Shown: positions 48,885 to 62,350, counted from the first letter of the stretch. The stretch: 64,000 nt of DNA from Sporodiniella umbellata (GCA_025677835.1 JAIXMR010000001.1:62001-126000); one strand, 5' to 3'. The notes: generated by a model not told the origin, from the sequence alone. Numbers and translations: made by a program.

Positions 48885-49300
48885 ATGGTAAAGCAGCAAT
48901 CTATCAGTGATGCATCCATCCATCCATTCAGTATGCTTATATACAGTTGATTTTAAATAGGCCAAGCGTACTAAGAAGGTCGGAATCACCGGTAAATACG
49001 GTACCCGTTATGGTGCCTCTCTCAGAAAGACCGTGAAGAAGATGGAAATCACTCAACACGCTAAATACACCTGTACCTTCTGTGGTAAGGACGCTGTCAA
49101 GCGTACTGCCGTTGGTATCTGGAAGTGCAAGGGTTGTAAAAAGACCTTGGCTGGTGGTGCTTACACTGTCTCGTAAGTGATTGAATATTCGTTGTTTTTA
49201 AAGTAAGAAATCTCATTTCTCATTTGTTTGTTTTAGTACCACTGCTGCTGCCACCGTTCGTTCCACCGTTCGTCGTCTCCGTGAACTTGCTGAAATCTAA
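48885..49300 (+). CDS. RPL43: 60S ribosomal protein L43 (eL43, L37a)
   Basis: Exons are 48885..48887, 48961..49172 and 49237..49300, giving 92 residues, the normal L43 length. Exon 1 is the ATG alone, followed by GTAAAG. Exon 2 opens [20 protein letters not shown]. The C4 zinc ribbon is present: [11 protein letters not shown] and [14 protein letters not shown]. The end is [15 protein letters not shown]. Codons are strongly biased to C-ending forms, as expected for ribosomal proteins. It is divergent from RPL35 with a 235-base promoter. Confidence 0.95.
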
Positions 49301-50735
49301 TTCGCTTTAGACTCAAATAAAACAAAGTTACAAAAAAAAGATTTAGAAAGCTTCACTCAGATTTTTACATTCGCACTTATACACACATACACAAACGCAC
49401 ACACCTTCATAGTTCTGTTTCTCACTTTGGGTATTTATTGCTGTACCTGGGAAAAGGTGTTGTTTACACGTTTGATGGATTCAGCATATTCTAAGTCAAC
49501 TATTAATTTCAGGATGTCAGGTCAAAAGAAATTGCGATGGAGACTGAGTGTTGAAAAACGTTCTTAGAGATGTGGCGATTTTTTTCAGTGTTATGATACT
49601 GTGGAAACCATGGTGCACCATCTTTTTTCATTTTTGATATACACAAAGTAGTTTCCGTGTGTTCACTTTTAGTGACGCAGCAGAGACACTTGTCTTTGAG
49701 GTGGCTGTATGCTAAAACTAGAACTGTGTGAATCTGTTATCGTCAATAGAGGGATATACCTATCTTTGAGAGAACTTTTGCCACAATAGAACAAGACATG
49801 GAACTTAATTGCTCCAAAGTAAAGACTAGATCCATACAAAACCATTTGGAACGACAGGAGAAACAGTGAAGGCTTTGATACTCATTGCGTTCTGTTGCGT
49901 TTTCAGTGCAAATAAACGAACTCAAAACCGAAGTCGCATAGTTGCTCCATTAACATAAAAAAAGCCTTGCTTAAGCAATTTATTTTTATACGCTCAACAT
50001 AAAATCGGAGAAGCGACTAGGCCTACTTACAACAAAGAGGTAACACAGGAAGATACAGTGCTTCCAGCATCAATTGACCAATTTTTTTGGTGAGGCGACC
50101 AATTGATGCTGGAAGCACAGTATATGAGCTTGACTATTTATAGAAAATATTACTGTGCACAGATCTTCGATATACAGTGGGTATAGTCAGTAATATTTTA
50201 GCCAATCAAAACCGACATTGCTGATTGTGGTATCATTAGTACACAAGAGTTGTATTCTAGGAGTCAGGGCAGAGATTTTTGCAAGAGCTTATAAGGCACA
50301 CATTGTTTTACAGTGGTAATATCGTATAGCAAAGGCAGTCTACGCACAGTACAGTAGAAGAAGGTTGTTACTAGTACACTTCCTGCTATTTTTTGTACGA
50401 CTGTTTTTGTAGTGATATATTCTATGGTAGTTTATATAGCTGCAGACATCGCGTAGTGATCACTTTTGACCAAATAAATTCAATGTATATCTATGCTATA
50501 TGTAAAGCTACAATACGAAAGGACATACTCCTATATATTTCTCTTTAGGCGCAATAGCTGAGTAGTCTTTACTCCATCTTGCTGTGTACAAAATACAATA
50601 CTTATGACATCTTCCTGTTACAGAATGCTCTTTTAAGCCCAAGCCACCCCTTTGTACTCCAAAATAGTAGTGCATTATGTCATTTTCGCATAAATATTAA
50701 TAAAGTCAGGGTTTCTTCCTTTCTTCCCAAACACA
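49301..50735. other. Intergenic DNA with a perfect hairpin
   Basis: About 1.4 kb between RPL43 and VPS13. It contains the 19-bp inverted repeat at 50058-50118. No ORF is supported, and the VPS13 promoter occupies the right end. Confidence 0.5.
50058..50118. repeat. Perfect 19-bp inverted repeat, 23-base loop
   Basis: The left arm GTGCTTCCAGCATCAATTG (50058-50076) is the exact reverse complement of 50100-50118. The loop contains a T7 run flanked by CCAA and GGTG. Such a perfect stem in AT-rich intergenic DNA suggests a hairpin RNA, a small transposon remnant or a recent duplication. Confidence 0.75.
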
Positions 50736-53700
50736 ATGTTGGAGTCAGTTGTCTCAACTCTTCTCAACAGAGTTTTAGGAGAGTATGTGTCTAACCTAAA
50801 TTACAATCAGCTGAAAATTGGCATATGGTCAGGTAAATTTGTGTACAATGTTAATCAACACCAGGATTTAATATTGGTAATCAGGGGAAGTAAAGCTACG
50901 CGATCTCAAACTTCGACGTGAGGCGCTCGATAAGCTTAACTTGCCGGTGGATGTCTTAGAAGGTAACTTATTTTCATAAATTACGAAACACTTTTGACTT
51001 TGCTTTAAAAATGTATTACAGGGTATCTCGGTGAACTGACTCTAACTATTCCCTGGAGCAATTTAAGAGGAAAGCCTGTTTTAGTAGACATTAAAGATGT
51101 CTATGTACTAGCAGTACCGCGCAATGAATCTACTGTAAATTTCTATTTTTTGGCAAACGAAAGCACACATCGAATGCGACTTACATCATTAAAAATATAG
51201 ATGACAGCAGAGGAACTGATAGAAAGAGAACAGGAAGCCAAAATGGCAAAACTTGAAAGTTCAGAACTTATGCACAATGATAATGATGTTTCTGTTGAAG
51301 CAAAAAATGATACTTTTGCGAACCAACTTATGACGAGGATTTTGAATAACCTTCAATTTTCCATAAAAAATATTCACATCAGATACGAAGACAATGTATC
51401 CACTCAACATCGTTTTGCAGCAGGCATTACCTTAAACGAACTATCAGCCATCACAACTGACGAGAACTGGGTGGCAAATACACTAGGAGAAGCAGCAAAT
51501 ACAATTTTTAAAGTAAAAGAGAAAGAAAAATATAGTTACACATCTTTATCTTACTGTATTTTTCCTGTTATATAGTTGGCTACTCTGGAGTCTTTGTCAA
51601 TTTATTGGGATACTAATATAGACTCTATAGCCAAGGACGAAAATCATGAATCGTTCAAATCCTTGATCGCAACCAAAGACCGTGTGCCAAGTGAGCATCA
51701 GTATATATTGAGGCCTGTCTCTGGTACTGGAAGGGTAAATAAGGCTGTACAAAAAAAAAAAAAGCAAAAAGCTCAGATGTATCATAGGTTAAATTCAATA
51801 AACACTTTGGTCACGATATACCCAAAATAGAAACCTCGCTTCTTTTTGATGAGCTTTCATTTACAGTAGACAACGAACAGTATCGTGATACAATCCTTAT
51901 GATAGATTTGTTTCATTCCTATCTAAAGAAACAAAAGGTAAATTTAGAAGATTTTATTTACACTCCTAAGTTTTTATAGTACAAAGCACTTCACCCACCA
52001 TCGGAAATGACACCCAAAACCCATCCACTGGAGTATTTTAAATTCGCTGGAAAAGCTATTCTATCTGAAATTCATGAGCGTAATGCCAAGTGGACATGGG
52101 AAAGAATAAGGGAAAGACGCGATGATCGTAAAGCATATATCGACTGCTACGTTAGCTACAAGTTTGATAGAGCTGCCCCTGAAGAATTAAAAAAACTTGA
52201 AGATCTTGAACGCAAATTGACCTTTGAAGATTTGAGGTTTTATAGAGGCTTAGCAAGGCCTAAGCTCAGAGCAGAAAAAGCACGTTTGGGTAAATATATA
52301 TATATATATATTAAACGTTTCGTATACATCGTTTCTTAATGGTACTGTTATTGTCGTTCTTATAGCCGCAATCGATAAAAGACGTAAAGAAGAGGCCGCC
52401 AAGAGAGCTGCAACACAAAGTTGGGGTATAAGTAATTGGTGGTACGGAGGTGGTGCAGGGGATGGCAGTGCTAATGTAAGCGTTTCAAACGGTTGTCAGG
52501 TGGTTTCGTTTTAACTTATGTATAAAAAGGTAAATGAGGATGAAGAAATGGTGATTACTGAAGAACAAAAGCAAGAGTTTTATGATGTTATCGATTATGA
52601 TGCCGATAAAGAGGCTATTGCTGCAGCAGTTGATTTGCCTAAAGATGTAAGTAAAAACTTCAAAAATCAGTAGAGCTAAATACAGTAGACAACATTATTG
52701 TTGCTGAATATGTCTCTAAATCGTGGTTCTTTCAATGTACGTAAAAACCCACATAATAGCCCTGTCGATCTATTGTCGCTTGTGTTCGACAAGTTTTCTC
52801 TTGGATTTACAAAGTACGTGGAATCCTTTGTAACAACTGCTGCTTTGGGTGATATGAGCTTGTATGATGGGCAAAGACCGAATTCTCCACACTATAAGCT
52901 AATAGGAGCAAAGGGAAAGGAGGTTGTGCATCGAAAATCTATGACATTAGATAGTCAATTGAAAAACATGTCAAATCCACTCAAAGACCCTTTTTTTACT
53001 GTTACTTTTGAGTACAAACCGTTAGATGAAAGGGCTGATAATGCGGCAGCACTTTATATGCGAAACATTGATATTGTTTACAACCCTCAAGTGATTCATG
53101 ATATCTTTGAGTTTTTTACACCGCCTGAAACAAGTGCAGACAGTATACACGCCTTGATAGAAGTAGCAGGAGATACTCTTGAGGGTATCAAAAAGCAAAC
53201 TCGAGCAAGCTTAGAATATGCCTTAGAGCAGCATGCTACGTTTGATTTGAAAGTGGATATGGATGCTCCTGTCATCATCTTGCCGGAAAAGTAAGCTATA
53301 TATATATATATATATATATACATAGGAGTCGCTAATTCTTTATAAGCTGTTCGTCGACTAACTGTAGCGCGATTGTCATTGATGCAGGGCATATCAATGT
53401 TGAAAGCAATCTATCTCCGCCAGAGAAACGAGCCCAACTCAAATCGAAACCCGGTTCTGAGATGACTGCTGAGGACAACAGTCAATTGCACAGTTTATTG
53501 TTCGATAAGTTTACGGTTCAATTGACTCAAACCAAGATTCTTGTGGGAGATTCCTTAGATACATGTCTCGTTCAAGTGCGTCAGCCTCGACCTGACCTAG
53601 AGTATCTTCATCTCGTTGATCGAATTGATATGACCTTCTTGCTTGAACTTTGCATTATTCGAAAATCAGTGGACCTACCAAGGTTGAAGGTATCCGGACA

Positions 53701-56700
53701 TTTGCCTTTGCTAAAAGTCAATTTTTCAGATACAAAATACAAGACTATAATGCAACTGCCACACCTTATTGAAGCCTCTGGATTGTTAGGGGAAAAAAAA
53801 ACTAATGATTTAAACTCTACAACACGAAGCAGGATAGACCAGGGCTGGTTTAGCTTGATGGGGAATCCCTTATGGAACGGGACTGACGACGATATACTTT
53901 TGCAAAGTGACAGCGAATCTAGCGATGTGTATACTGACTCCCTGGAAGGCACTGTAGATACTGAGGCAACAAAAATTACAGCAGCAAGCGAAATGAAGAC
54001 AAAAAAAGACAAAGTGAATATCGAAGAGCGGTTGTTTGAGCTGGATTTTATGGTAGATCAAGTTCTCGCTAATATTTTAGCAGCTGAAAAGGATCAAGGC
54101 TCTTCATCTGAACTCTTACTTTGCGAGGTGAATCTTAAGAGCTTAAAACTACATTACAGTATGCGTCCAATGGATATGGCTGTTCGTCTCTCTTTGAATT
54201 CGTTAGATGTTACAGACAAAATGAAACATGGAGATGAATTTAAATACCTTGTCACCTCAGACCAACATATTCTTCAACCAGATATATCAAATAACAGTAA
54301 TCTTAAAGAACTAGTTAATGTCGAATACATCCAGTGCGATCATCAAAACCCGGAATATATTACTAAATACAAAGGAGTGGACCAAACAGTCCATGTAACG
54401 CTATCTACGCTTAACTTTATTGTTACCCGAAGTTCCGTTTTGAGGCTTCATAGCTTTATAATGGATACTTTTGTAGACACTGAGACTAAGTCTGTAGAAA
54501 GCACCATTCAAAAGTCTAATGTTACCCACCAAGATCCGATAGACGTCGAAAATACCTCAAAAAACGGCAACAACAACAGTATTTACGTCAGACTCCTCCT
54601 TGATAGCGTTAACTTTGTATTGAACAATGACGGAGAACGACTAGCTACAGGAGAGCTTTCTCTAGGAGATCTGTCTACTATTGTTGCTGATGGTCAAGTC
54701 AATATTGCTGCCAAATTTGCCAACTTTACACTGACAGACGATATTAGTCCAGTCAAAACAGTAGGCTCAAGAAAACTATCCAACCAACTTTTGACAATTC
54801 AAGGTGAAGAGCTAGTTGATCTGAAATACAAATCATTTTTGAACGACGGTCGAAACGATTACCCTGGATACGATCACAGCGTTTTTCTTCGTATGGGGTC
54901 CGCTCAGTTTCGGTTTTTAGAAGAGCCTGTACACCAATTGCTTTTATTTTTGAACAAATTTGCAGAGATGAAAACCACATACGACATAGCGCGTGCTGCA
55001 GCTTTAGAATCTGCCCAGCAGCTTAGTCAGGCGGCCACTAAGACACATTTTGATGTAATTGTCAAAACTCCAGTAGTTTTGTTTCCAGAATTTCATCAGA
55101 ATTCTTCTGATTTAGTTGTGGCTCATTTGGGCGAAATTTGGGCATCCAACCAGTTTGTTAATACTGAACATGACTGCATCAACACCATTAAAGCTGGACT
55201 TCGAGCTATCAATTTGACATCTAAATTCTCTTTTGAAAGGCCTGAAACACAAATACAAACTTTGCCTATTGTTGATGATATAGATATCAGTCTTTCTATA
55301 AAGGTCCCTGAAAATGGATCGCCTGAAACTCCAGTTATAGATATAGATGGATCAGTAAGCGACATTTCGATGAGGCTTACAGAGCGTCAGTATATATTTC
55401 TCATGGAAACAATCAACATGTTTTCTCGTGTGCTTACATATCCCAATGAAGAGAATACAGCAGACAGCAAAAGAAACTCTGTTTCCTTTAGAAGACCTAG
55501 TCAAGCTAATAGAAATTCAGTATTAGAAGGAAAGCCTGATGCAGGCCTTACACAAGTTCAGATGGTCATTAGTGTCAAAACAATCAAGTTGGAAGTTTAC
55601 TCTGGGATAGGGGCTGATATCCAGTCACCAAAAAGCTTGGCTAGTTTTGCATTGCACAATACTAAAGTGAATCTTAAAATGCAAAAGGACAACACCATAG
55701 ATGTATTTCTTGTTGTCCCTTCTTTAACAGTAGATGATACCAGGCCAAACATCAATAGCGAATTCAAAAATATCATGCCTGTTATCACTGACGGAAACCA
55801 ATTTGAATTGCAGTTGGACCTCAAAGCACCGAACCCAAATCGTATAGGTGTTGCTATGGTGACAATAAGAGACTCTAAAGTTATTCTTTCACTCGATCAC
55901 GCTTTCCTGCTTTCCAAGTTCTTCACACTTCCTTTCCAAAGCCAATCTTCTCCAACTGAGCAACGGAGCTCAATTGCTGATGAAGAAGCTGTCTCTCCAA
56001 CAGGAGTTGATTTATCCTATGTTATTAAGGTTCTAAATGCTGAATTTGTTCTACTTGCCAATCCAGATCGGGTTAACTCTGAAGCAGTTGTGTTATCCGC
56101 CGAGGAGTTGATGATAACCCAACAATCCAAAGCTGCACTTGTTGTAAAACAAATGGGTATGTTTTTGTGTACAATGGATACCAGACAAAAGTCCACATTG
56201 AGGCTTATTCAACCATTTGATATCAACATGTCAATGAACAGCAACCCAAGGAACGAGTTTGGTGGCCTATTAACAGACATAGTGATCAACATTGATCCTT
56301 TAATAATGCGTGTGTCATACCGCGATATGATGTTGATAACAGATATTTTCAATAAGGCATTTGAGCTTCACAATGCTGGTATAGATAGTGATAAGCAAAT
56401 TTCCAGAACAGAATATGCACAGGGTTTCTTGTCCTCATCAGCAACCCCTCAAAAAGAAACAAGCTGTGTTGATGCTCAGGAATCTGTAAGTCAAGCAACT
56501 ATTCATACCAGGTACTAAACACAGAAAAATAGCTCCGTGTGTCTTTTCAAGGCGCTCAGGTTATTCTAATTGAGGAGCTGCATGAAACTCCCATGGTTGT
56601 TACATCTCTAAAGCCTTTTAATCTACATGTAGCTAATTGGACCAAAGACGTTAGTAGTTTCTTCTGCCACATCATAGATATATATATAACTCTTTTTCTA

Positions 56701-59700
56701 GCTTGCAGCTACTGTTCAACTTCACACATACATCAACTATTTTAATATCAAAAATTCACATTGGGAGCCATTGCTAGAGCCTTGGAATTTTAAGTTAGAA
56801 TTGTTCAGAAATCCATCGAAAGACAATACTACTCATATAAAGCTTATATCTGATACAATACTCAATTTAAATGTAACACATACACTTTTAGAAAGTGCTG
56901 TGTCGACTATGAAGCTGTTAGACAAAGAACGCGACATAATCTACAGTGGTGAAAGAGGAGCAATTGCACCGTACGAGCTACGAAATAGAACAGGCTATAG
57001 AATCACTGTTTGGAATACTACCGTTTCTGAAGATCCTGTACTCACCGAATTAAAAAATAACGATAATATTCCATGGTGGTTTGAAGACTGGATAAAGCGT
57101 CGAGAAGTATGGCCTTTTTTTTTTAAAAAAAAAAAAAAACTATGTAACTAAAATTTACGTCTAGATGACCAGCTCCACTAGTAATAATATTAATGTACAG
57201 ATTGATGGTGCACAATGGAAAAGCCTTCGCGATGTTCAATTAGATACTGAAGGCGAACATATGCACCCTCTTGAACCAAGGGTGGATAATGTTCAACATC
57301 ACATTGTCTTCGACGTAAAGCTTATAAACAACGTAAAAGTTGTAACTATTCGATCTGCTTTTGTCATTGAAAACCGAACATTGCTGTCAATCGATCTTAT
57401 CGGTTTGGATCCATTGGGAGGAAAGTCTGAAGTCAAGATTGCTCCAGGAGAAGACTATGCAGTACCTATCGAACAGTCGTATACTAATCGATTTTGTGTT
57501 AGACCTGATGAGGGCTTTGGGTATCAATGGACGCAAAAAGCTTTTCACTGGAAAGATTTTGCTAGTCCTGTAAAACCATCTTCAACATGTTCATGTCTTT
57601 CAAGCGACCGCTCGATGCCACCTTTTATCTTCCAAATCGATTCTCGCTTGGATAGAAATCATATCATATTCGGTCAATATCCAGCCATGGCTATTAGGCT
57701 TAGTGCGCCTATCGAGATTGAAAATCTGCTACCGTTTGACTTCAACTTTCGTATTGTAGACAAAACAACTGGTCAGGAATTCAGTTCATACTTACGTAAA
57801 GGCGGTGTTATGCCAATTCATGTGATTGAAAATGGGCACCTCGTTCTGATGAATGTTCATTTACCGGAGACTGAGTATGCAAAAAGTGACTATGCAATAC
57901 TTAGTACCAAAAGAACAGATGATTTGGACGTAGATCGTTCATTTGAACTTGTAAACAAGAGCGACAAAAGCAAACTGTATATTCGTATCAACACAATAGA
58001 AATTCAAAACTCAGGTGGTGCTAAAAAGTATAGTCTATTCAGTCCCTACATTATCATGAACAAAACAGGCCTGCCTATACGTTTCAAAGAAAAGCTGACA
58101 TGGTCAGATACTTTTGTATCAAGTGGCGATATGGTAACTGTGTGCAAGCCAGGCCCTAAACCCCAGCCTTTTATGTATTCGTACCCAAATGTAGACAACC
58201 GCAATCGAACCCTAATTAAAGTAGACCAATCTGAGTGGAGCCGTCCATTGAGCTTTGAAGCCATAGGAAGTGTTTACGACGTAGTACTTCCTAATCGCTC
58301 GGAGGAAATCCACGTCGGTATTCATGTACAAGAAGGCCAAGACAAATTTAAGCTCACAAAAACTATCACCATTACACCCAGATTTATTCTCAGTAACCAA
58401 ATGAATCAAAGTATCAGATATCGTATACCAGAAACTAGAGAAGATTATGTTTTAGAGGTCAACCAGCGCATTCCTCTGTACAACATACGAGCTCAAAATG
58501 AAAAACAACTAAGCATAAAGCTGGAGGGCTTTAGTAATTCTTGGTCTGCCCCATTTAATATCCGAGATATCGGGAACGTACATGTGAGACTTTCAAATGA
58601 TTATGGACAACCCGATACACTGGTTCGTGTCTCTATCGTACTGCAAGGGGCTACTATCTTCATTGTTCTTACTAAAGAGAGTAGCTGGCCTTATCTACTG
58701 GTAAATATGACAAATGAAGACATGATTTTTCATCAAGAAGACCCTGTTTTGCTTCAAGACGATTCTGCTCCTGTACGCAATCTTCGTATTAAGCGATATC
58801 GATTGCCTGCCAAACAATCCGTTCCTTATTCTTGGGATTTGCCTGCCTACAAAGAGAAGAAGATCATACTCTCTATTAATGGACGCGAAAGAAGTATCAA
58901 TTTACAGGAAATTGGTACATTGCCTCCTTTCCGTCATGCAAGCCGTAGTGGAAGGTCTGAGATCACTTCAATCGATGTTAAAATCGAAGGTGCTCGTAGA
59001 ATTTTAGAGCTTACTCCATACAAACCTAGCGAAAGCCAATTCAAGCCAGTCAATGACGGCCTGTCTCGGTCAAGTTCCGTTTTATCCACTGCAACCCGTG
59101 AAGGGTTTGAAATAGGTGATGTGGACATGTCAGTTAATGCAGTATTCCAAATTCAAGTAAAGGAGCTAGGTGTATCCTTTATAGATCGGCGCCTTCAAGA
59201 ATTAGCCTATGTAACATTTAAAGGTATCAATCTCAAGTTGACAGACTCAGCACTTTACCATTCTCTTCGCTGGAACATTGACTGGGTTCAGATCGACAAT
59301 CAGATGTATGGCAGCGTTTTTCCCATCTTGCTTTATCCTACAAACTCAACGAATAACGGAAGAAAAAACAACAAAGATAAAATCCTTCCTACTGTGCAGC
59401 TTGCTTTGGATAGAGTCAAGGACGATTCTCATGGTGTGATGTACTTTAAATACTTTTCGATTCTTTTACAAGAAATGAGCGTCGAGCTAGACGAAACCTT
59501 TGTATATGCTATGATAGACTTTGTTCATGTGGACGGCCCTCTTCAGCCTCTTGACACAGATGTATGGGAGTACTCGACAGATATTCCCGATATAGACCCT
59601 GATCAAAACACAGCGCAAATTTACTTTGAAATGTTTAGTATTCAGCCTATACAATTCAACCTATCCTTTTTACGCGTTTACCAAGAGGATGGAAACAAGC

Positions 59701-60928
59701 TTCTTGCATATTCACCTGTTGCTTACATTGTGAACGCTCTTACTATGACAATAGGAAACATTAATAACGCTTCACTAAAATTCAATGCATTAGCCATAGA
59801 GAATGTGATGGCAAACGGGCCTGATTTGGCTAACAAGATATCTATTCATTATAGCGATCAATGTATATATCAGTTCCATCGTATCCTAGGATCTGCAGAT
59901 TTCTTAGGAAACCCTGTTGGACTTTTCAATAATTTAAGTTCCGGAGTAGTGGAGCTGTTTTACGAACCGTGGCAGGGATTGATTATGAGTGACAAACCGC
60001 AAGATTTAGGCTACGGGATTGCTAAGGTATTTTAGCCGTGAGGTGAAAAGAACCTTACTCTTTTTTAGGGTTTCAGCGGATTCATTCGAAAGAGTGTGTT
60101 TGGAGTATCAGACAGTTTCTCAAGGTTTACAGGAAGCATAGGCAAAGGGCTAAGCGCGGCTACAATGGATAGGGAATATCAAGATCGTCGAAGAACAAAC
60201 ATGTCTCGAAACAGACCCAAGCATGCTTTATATGGCGTTGCTCAAGGAGCAACCTCTTTTGCTAACAGTTTTGCGAGCGGAATGTCAGGCCTTGTGGTAA
60301 GTTGTTATCACTTTTGCTACTGTGTCGCAATTTCTTTATTGACGCTATTTAGACACGTCCTGTGGAAGGCGCCTCGAAAGACGGTGTTGGGGGATTTTTG
60401 AGAGGTGTTGGTAAAGGTGTAGTCGGCGCAGTGACAAAGCCTGTAGTAGGTGTGTTCGATTTAACAAGCAACATATCTGAAGGAATTAGAAATACGACTA
60501 CAATGAATGAGACTAATATGATTGAACGTACTCGCTACCCACGCTACATCGGACCCTCGGGTATTCTTAAGCCATATTTGCTGAGAGAAGCAATTGGTCA
60601 ACATTGGCTTAAAGATGTTGGCCAAGGAAAGTATGGTAAAGATGTTTATCTTGCGCACTGTCACGTTCAAAATGATGAGCGTGTGGCTATGCTGACAGAT
60701 CGTCGTGTTATGCTTGTAAGAACCCGACGTCTGGCAGTAGAATGGCAAGAGCCTTTTTCAGAGATACAGACATTCAAAAGAGAACCCACTGGTATTATTA
60801 TTTATCTTCGACAGTCTATTCCAGAAAGGTTTTTGATAATTTCAGACAAACAAAGCAGAGAAGAGTTTTTCAAGAAGATAGAGGGTGCAGTTCGAAAGTA
60901 CAATCTAACGCGCCGTCCAGCTGAGTGA
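50736..60928 (+). CDS. VPS13: Bridge-like lipid transfer protein Vps13
   Basis: Sixteen exons: 50736..50832, 50885..50962, 51022..51134, 51201..51512, 51576..51734, 51788..51937, 51980..52289, 52366..52475, 52530..52646, 52689..53290, 53368..56485, 56533..56649, 56702..57106, 57165..60026, 60069..60296, 60353..60928, giving 3117 residues (yeast Vps13 has 3144). The chorein motif starts [20 protein letters not shown] and continues through [20 protein letters not shown]. Repeating beta-groove sequence follows, with a WD40-like/SHR-BD region ([15 protein letters not shown]). An ATG2_C-like helix ([13 protein letters not shown]) and a terminal PH-like domain ([20 protein letters not shown]) close it. 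Vps13 channels phospholipids between organelles at contact sites. The donor at 56486 and the acceptor at 52688 were fixed by frame and family alignment. Confidence 0.96.
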
Positions 60929-61618
60929 TAACAAGAACATATTAAATAAATGCCTTCCATTATGCATTCCAAGCTGTATATATATATACATCAATAACAT
61001 TTTGAAAGTGAAGCTTTTTATTACAAGCACTCTTAAAAGCTAGTGTTCAAACTTTTTCATCCAAATACGTGAAACCAATGATATCGAAGCCTAAACTATT
61101 CATTGTTTAAGTTGTCACTAAACAATCGCGCTTCGGTAAATATCTAAAAGTTTACTTCGACAGCTACAATAACTATGACTGCGCTTTCAAAAAAAAAAAA
61201 TCAAAGGGTATAAAAAAAAGAGCTCACTGTATTCATTAGAAAGATAGACTTGACGAAGCGCAAACGGTGATCTGCTATGAACAAATATCAGAGACTCACT
61301 CAATTTGATCAGTGTGCGCCGTTTGAATACTAAGGGTCATGTAAACTTTTTTGAGCAGTCTAACCTTAAAAATATTGAGTTATTTGGTACACTACAAGAA
61401 ATATTTTGGAAAGTGTGGGGATTAGTCAGAAAAATTGTTCAGAATACTCTGATAGAATATTGGGTAGTTATATCGTATAGCACACTGTTTAGTGTATTCT
61501 GGACATGAAATATCAGCCAATCATTTCTCTTTTAAAAATACAAAACGCGATGAAAATAGAGTGAAAATATAAATTTTCTTTTGGAATTTTAAAATTTACA
61601 TTATCTATACTATATTAC
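60929..61618. other. Intergenic AT-rich DNA
   Basis: About 690 bases after VPS13. It has AATAAA near 60944 for VPS13 polyadenylation and then very AT-rich sequence leading into the minus-strand orphan ORF. No other gene seen. Confidence 0.5.
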
Positions 61619-62350
61619 TTACAGGACATTATGGGCGTTTTGTATATCTGTTTCTTCTAAGACCATTTTTTGCAGCTTTTCTATTAGATTATCAATCTTA
61701 TTTTTACAAAGATTTTTAAATGTAAACATGGTAAATATATATTTACTTCTATATATTGTGGGATTTTTTCTTATTTTATAGCAAATTTCAATGTTCTTTA
61801 GGAATCTAGATTTATTAGAATCATATAAACTATATACCTCATTAACAACGTTAATATCATCTTCTTTCTTGTATTTCTCAAAAATCTGTGAGAAAAAACA
61901 TAGTATCTTTTTATTGTTCGTTTGAATGTTTCTTCTGTATTCTGGGTCCTTTATGTTTTTGTAGTTGGATTTTAGCTTTTTGATGATGTTCTCCACTTCT
62001 TTATCTCTATCTGTTTTGGTATATTTTCTTCTTTCCTTAGATAAAGACGAGGCGTTTTTATTGCAGTTCATGTCTATATCATTGTCACTAAATAATTCAT
62101 CTTTTTCACTTTCAAAGTAATCTTTTTTTTGTAGTTTTCTATTGTTTGGAGAACAAGGTGTATTTAATTCTGTAATCCTTCTTTTTTCAATAGTTTTTAT
62201 TGTATCTTCTAGTGTATTTCTTTTCTTATCCTGGAAGTGGGTTTCCAATATATTATTCAAACAGTCAAGATCCTTTATTTTATGCTTTTGCATAATATTA
62301 TTTAGTTTTTCTAGTTGAGGAAGGTATTCTTTGCAATTTTTACAGTTCAT
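61619..62350 (-). CDS. AT-rich single-exon orphan ORF, 243 aa
   Basis: An uninterrupted 243-codon ORF in very AT-rich DNA. In three 60-base lines I counted 45 G/C of 180, clearly below neighbouring genes. It begins with a CxxC motif (MNCKNCKEYLPQLEKLN). The protein is Lys/Asn/Ile-rich and helical, with a charged middle (KDELFSDNDIDMNCNKN, SKERRKYTKTDRDKEVENI). The C-terminal block has more sequence character (KKILCFFSQIFEKYKKEDDI, IYRSKYIFTMFTFKNLCKNK). Codons favour AAA, AAT, ATA and TTA. Stop TAA overlaps a GTAAGT, so a downstream exon is possible. No family is recognised. It could be a lineage orphan, a mobile-element or viral remnant, or a transferred gene. Confidence 0.55.
   Translation of the reverse strand: MNCKNCKEYLPQLEKLNNIMQKHKIKDLDCLNNILETHFQDKKRNTLEDTIKTIEKRRITELNTPCSPNNRKLQKKDYFESEKDELFSDNDIDMNCNKNASSLSKERRKYTKTDRDKEVENIIKKLKSNYKNIKDPEYRRNIQTNNKKILCFFSQIFEKYKKEDDINVVNEVYSLYDSNKSRFLKNIEICYKIRKNPTIYRSKYIFTMFTFKNLCKNKIDNLIEKLQKMVLEETDIQNAHNVL

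Noticed and set aside
56486..56511. VPS13 exon 11 extending to the GT at 56512
   Set aside because: That junction puts the next exon out of frame; the GTAAGT at 56486 joined to 56533 restores conserved VPS13 sequence.
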